Positions 61,586 through 64,000 of a DNA stretch of 64,000 bases are shown piece after piece. This stretch comes from CAXBCP01 sp963977005 (lineage in GTDB: Bacteria > Pseudomonadota > Alphaproteobacteria > MPNO01 > UBA830), in NCBI GenBank assembly GCA_963977005.1, contig CAXBMQ010000009.1:62001-126000 (forward strand), read 5' to 3'. The stretch's first letter is position 1. Each line of letters opens with the position of its first letter. Under the pieces are notes generated by a model. It saw nothing but the letters and a program-made list of their open reading frames with translations, was not told where the DNA came from and searched no databases. Both the position numbers and the translations under genes were made by a program.

Positions 61586-62692
61586 TTAAGCGCTTTCCTT
61601 CATCCCGTCGCGGACAACCTGGCGCAGGTGGTCCAGCGGTTGGGTGCGGCCTGCTTCCTCGTAATGCCAGAAAGTCCAGCCGTTGCAGGCGGGCGCCCCC
61701 TGAAGTTCGGCGCCGATCTTGTGGATCGAGCCGCGGCGGCCGTCGGCGATCAGCGTGCCGTCGGCGCGAACCCGGGCGAAGAAGCGCTTGCGGGTGTCGA
61801 ACAGTTTCTGGCCGGGCTCGATCAGGCCGCGTTCGACCAGCGTGCCGAAGGGCACCCGGGGTTCCGTCCGCTTGGACTGGATATTGAAATCGGTCTCGTC
61901 TTCCGGCGGCTGGGCGTCGGCAATCCGCTTTTTGGCGATCGCGGCGTAGGTCTTGTCGCGCTCGATGCCGATGAAGCGGCGGCCCATTTTTTTGGCGACC
62001 GCAGCGGTGGTGCCGGACCCGAGAAAGGGGTCCAGGATGACATCGCCCGGCTTGGTCGACGCCAGCAGCACCCGGTACAGCAGCGCTTCGGGCTTCTGGG
62101 TCGGGTGTGCCTTCTTGCCGTCCTTCTTGATGCGTTCGGGCCCGGTGCAAAGCGGGATTGTCCAGTCAGACCGCATCTGCACGTCGTCGTTCAGGGTTTT
62201 CATTGCCTCGTAATTGAACGTGACCCCCTTGGCATCCTTGGTCTTGGAGCACCAGATCATGGTTTCGTGCGCGTTGGTGAATCGCGTGCCGCGGAAATTG
62301 GGCATCGGATTCGTCTTGCGCCAGACGATATCGTTCAGCACCCAGAACCCCTGGTCCTGCAGCGTGGTGCCGACCCGGAAAATATTGTGGTAGCTGCCGA
62401 TCACCCAGATCGAGCCGTCGTCTTTAAGGATGCGGCGCGCGGCGGCGAGCCATTCGCGGGTAAATGCGTCATAGGCCGAGAAGCTCGATAACGGGTCGTC
62501 GCCGTCGCCCTTGAAGCGGTCCCACGCATCGTCGACGCCGTCGACCTTCGTGTTGTTCGGCCGGTGAAGTTCGCCGGCGAGCTGCAGATTATAGGGCGGA
62601 TCGGCAAAGATGACGTCGACCGAACATTCCGGCAGCTTGTTCATCTCAGCCACGGTGTCCCCAATGAGGACGGTGTCCAAAGGAAGTTTCAT
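61586..62692 (-). CDS. ccrM: Cell-cycle DNA adenine methyltransferase CcrM (GANTC)
   Basis: A beta-class N6-adenine methyltransferase, 368 residues from MKLPLDTVLIGD. Motif IV is FADPPYNLQLAGELHRPNN (DPPY) and motif I DVILDPFLGSGTTAAVAKKMG, in the beta-class order. GSYHNIFRVGTTLQDQGFW, DWTIPLCTGPERI and the C-terminal SGSIHKIGAELQGAPACNGWTFWHYE-type block match Caulobacter CcrM, so GANTC is the expected target. Its control region holds GANTC sites and a DnaA box. Confidence 0.96.
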   Translation of the reverse strand: MKLPLDTVLIGDTVAEMNKLPECSVDVIFADPPYNLQLAGELHRPNNTKVDGVDDAWDRFKGDGDDPLSSFSAYDAFTREWLAAARRILKDDGSIWVIGSYHNIFRVGTTLQDQGFWVLNDIVWRKTNPMPNFRGTRFTNAHETMIWCSKTKDAKGVTFNYEAMKTLNDDVQMRSDWTIPLCTGPERIKKDGKKAHPTQKPEALLYRVLLASTKPGDVILDPFLGSGTTAAVAKKMGRRFIGIERDKTYAAIAKKRIADAQPPEDETDFNIQSKRTEPRVPFGTLVERGLIEPGQKLFDTRKRFFARVRADGTLIADGRRGSIHKIGAELQGAPACNGWTFWHYEEAGRTQPLDHLRQVVRDGMKESA

Positions 62693-62736
62693 GATGTGTC
62701 CCACCAAAGCCCCCGGTGTTTTTTGCGGGGATAAAT

Positions 62737-62745
62737 TTATCCACA
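62737..62745 (+). promoter_or_regulatory. DnaA box in the ccrM control region
   Basis: TTATCCACA is a perfect match to the DnaA consensus TTATNCACA. It sits 45 bp upstream of the ccrM ATG. Binding is inferred. Confidence 0.6.
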
Positions 62746-62751
62746 GAGCAT

Positions 62752-62792
62752 GAGTCCGGCGGGACTCTCCGTCAAGAATTATTTTTGGAGTC
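62752..62792. promoter_or_regulatory. GANTC cluster with inverted repeat upstream of ccrM
   Basis: Three GANTC sites: GAGTC 62752-62756, GACTC 62763-62767 and GAGTC 62788-62792. The first two form a perfect inverted repeat GAGTCC-GGCG-GGACTC (62752-62767). Methylation of such sites could tune ccrM itself. Confidence 0.7.
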
Positions 62793-62808
62793 AATGGGTT
62801 AGGGGGTT

Positions 62809-63447
62809 TTACGCAACATATGGTTTATCTGATTCGGCGGGACTCAACATCTTGGCTATCGGCGCGTATGTGCGGCGGTGGTGACGGGTGACGCCGAGGG
62901 CGGCAAGTCCGTCCCGATGCTGTTTCGTGCCGTATCCGGCATTGCGGTCCCAGTGATAGCCCGGATAGCGGGCAGACAGGGATGTCATGATCCGGTCGCG
63001 TGTGACCTTGGCGAAGATCGAGGCCGCGGCAATGGAAAGACTGAGACTGTCGCCCCTGACAATCGTGCGCCCGGGACAGGGCAGCCCCGGCGGCAGGCGG
63101 TTGCCGTCGACAAGCGCGGTGTCGGGGACATGGTTCAGCGTCTCGAGGGCCCGGCGCATCGCGATATAGGTTGCGGCCAGAATATTGTTGCGGTCGATCT
63201 CCGCAACGCTGGCGGCGCCGACCCCGTAGTCGATCCCGGCGCAGGAAGTGAGCGCATCGAACAGCACTTCGCGGCGCGCGGCGGACAGCTTTTTTGAATC
63301 GTCCAGGCCGTCGGCCAGCTCCTCCGGCAGGTCGGGCGGCAGGATCACGGCGGCGGCGACAACCGGCCCCGCCCAGGGACCGCGTCCGGCTTCGTCAATG
63401 CCGGCGACGCGCCCGCCGCACTCCCGCTCGATTGAAAAATCAGGCAT
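62809..63447 (-). CDS. rnhB: Ribonuclease HII
   Basis: Removes ribonucleotides and RNA primers from DNA. 212 residues. Catalytic acids in VAGIDEAGRGPWAGPVVAA (DE) and in DTALVDGNRLPPGL (D), with a further acid in VTRDRIM. It overlaps the antiporter gene by 8 bp and lies 116 bp before ccrM on the same strand. Confidence 0.95.
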   Translation of the reverse strand: MPDFSIERECGGRVAGIDEAGRGPWAGPVVAAAVILPPDLPEELADGLDDSKKLSAARREVLFDALTSCAGIDYGVGAASVAEIDRNNILAATYIAMRRALETLNHVPDTALVDGNRLPPGLPCPGRTIVRGDSLSLSIAAASIFAKVTRDRIMTSLSARYPGYHWDRNAGYGTKQHRDGLAALGVTRHHRRTYAPIAKMLSPAESDKPYVA

Positions 63448-64000
63448 CTTTCCTGTCGTCGGACGGGGGCGGCGTATTGTCTTTTGCCGCCTCGCGCACC
63501 TGATCGCCGAGACGAGTCAACGTGTCCCCGGGGGGATCTTTCGGGCCGGTTTCGGCCGCGCTGTCGTGCTCTGGCGCGGGCGGTTGTGTCGGGGCCGGGT
63601 CTTCCGGTTCCTTCGCGGCGGTTTCGGGTCCGGTCAGCAGCTTGGGCGCCCCCGGCGCCCGGCGGTGTGGCTTCTTGATGCGCGCAAGGAGGGGAAATCT
63701 GGTCGCCAGCCTGTCCCACGTGGTGCGCATCAGGATCCGGACGATGAAGATGAAACGGCGGGAACCCCGGCGGACGACTTTCACTTCGACGCCATAGGCA
63801 GCGTCCATCAGTTCGCGCAGCGTATCGATCCGTCGGCTGGCGAGCCCGTGCACCCGGCGCGCGGTGGTCAGCCAGAGCGGACTGATGGCGAGACTCAGTA
63901 CCGTCACCGCGATGACGAGGCGGGATTGTTCCTCGCCGATGGCGCCCGCCGACAGACCGGTGGCGGCAAGCAGGAACGAAAATTCGCCGAGCTGCGACAG
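63440..64000 (-). CDS. CPA2 cation:proton antiporter, C-terminal part (partial)
   Basis: The reading frame runs out of the window, so the N-terminus is missing. The visible part has membrane helices with SQLGEFSFLLAATGLSAGAI (the Q-x-GEFxF block of KefB/YbaL antiporters) and VIAVTVLSLAISPLWLTT. It ends in a 110-residue basic then Pro/Asp-rich tail (PAPTQPPAPEHD...). A TrkA-N domain is not visible. Its 3' end overlaps rnhB by 8 bp. Confidence 0.85.
   Translation of the reverse strand: MSQLGEFSFLLAATGLSAGAIGEEQSRLVIAVTVLSLAISPLWLTTARRVHGLASRRIDTLRELMDAAYGVEVKVVRRGSRRFIFIVRILMRTTWDRLATRFPLLARIKKPHRRAPGAPKLLTGPETAAKEPEDPAPTQPPAPEHDSAAETGPKDPPGDTLTRLGDQVREAAKDNTPPPSDDRKDA

Noticed and set aside
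61569..62150. Long open frame upstream of the 60861-61568 lipoprotein
   Set aside because: It is the antisense shadow of ccrM; the lipoprotein signal begins only at 61568.
62693..62794. In-frame extension of ccrM to 62794
   Set aside because: CcrM homologues start at the MK-x-P-type N-terminus, and the extension runs through the GANTC/DnaA control region.
1..64000. CRISPR arrays, tRNA or rRNA genes, prophage genes
   Set aside because: No regularly spaced repeats, cloverleaf sequences or phage structural genes were seen on reading.

Overview
The window comes from a high-GC alphaproteobacterium, most likely Rhodospirillales-like. Several features point that way: a Shemin-pathway 5-aminolevulinate synthase (hemA); a CcrM-type DNA methyltransferase; an F0 ATP synthase block with split b/b' subunits and separated from the F1 genes; the aa3 oxidase order coxB-coxA-ctaB-small ORF-ctaG-coxC-DUF983-SURF1 followed by thrC and an MPP-like M16 protease; and the order mutY / DUF721 / dsbA / smc. 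Almost all of it is chromosomal core sequence with tightly packed operons. No tRNA, rRNA, CRISPR array or prophage was seen.

Layout. 1-9.3 kb: end of pdxH, a universal stress protein, an SDR, a small lipoprotein, then hemA/winged-helix/pirin on the minus strand, a methyltransferase, a class III aminotransferase and moaA. 9.3-16.1 kb: a soluble PAS histidine kinase (TTG start) divergent from a molybdenum cluster (fdhD, a GIY-YIG-type protein, mobA, a ModE-like HTH protein), a tandem YCII protein, then ubiA with an overlapping protein methyltransferase. 16.2-20.4 kb: rsmE, a 24-bp tandem repeat, gshA overlapped by an exported EF-hand protein, and tldD. 20.4-32.3 kb: the cytochrome oxidase operon behind a perfect CtrA-type box, an M32 carboxypeptidase, a PhoD-like phosphatase, thrC and an M16 protease. 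32.3-39.2 kb: yqgE, a DsbD/ScsB-like reductase, a peroxiredoxin, an orphan xanthine-dehydrogenase-family large subunit and a FkbM methyltransferase. 39.25-41.3 kb: a complete IS1595-family element with exact 8-bp target duplication and two passenger genes. 41.3-46.5 kb: a PEP-CTERM-like protein behind a consensus sigma-54 promoter, Fe-alcohol dehydrogenase, dienelactone hydrolase, and ispH-thrB-rnhA. 46.6-52.2 kb: CDGSH protein, lipoprotein, and a glycine riboswitch controlling gcvT-gcvH-gcvPA-gcvPB, where gcvT seems to begin with AUC. 52.2-64 kb: F0 genes behind a near-consensus sigma-70 promoter, smc, dsbA, DUF721, mutY, a lipoprotein, ccrM with a control region rich in GANTC and DnaA-box sequence, rnhB, and the end of a CPA2 antiporter.

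The most unusual points are: the IS1595 element with its unrecognised cargo, inserted just upstream of a sigma-54/PEP-CTERM gene; the apparent AUC start of gcvT; the GANTC inverted repeat plus DnaA box before ccrM; the CtrA-type box before coxB; and the GIY-YIG-type protein in the molybdenum-cofactor cluster. I found no multi-gene system that I could call wholly new; the IS cargo is the best candidate for undescribed function.
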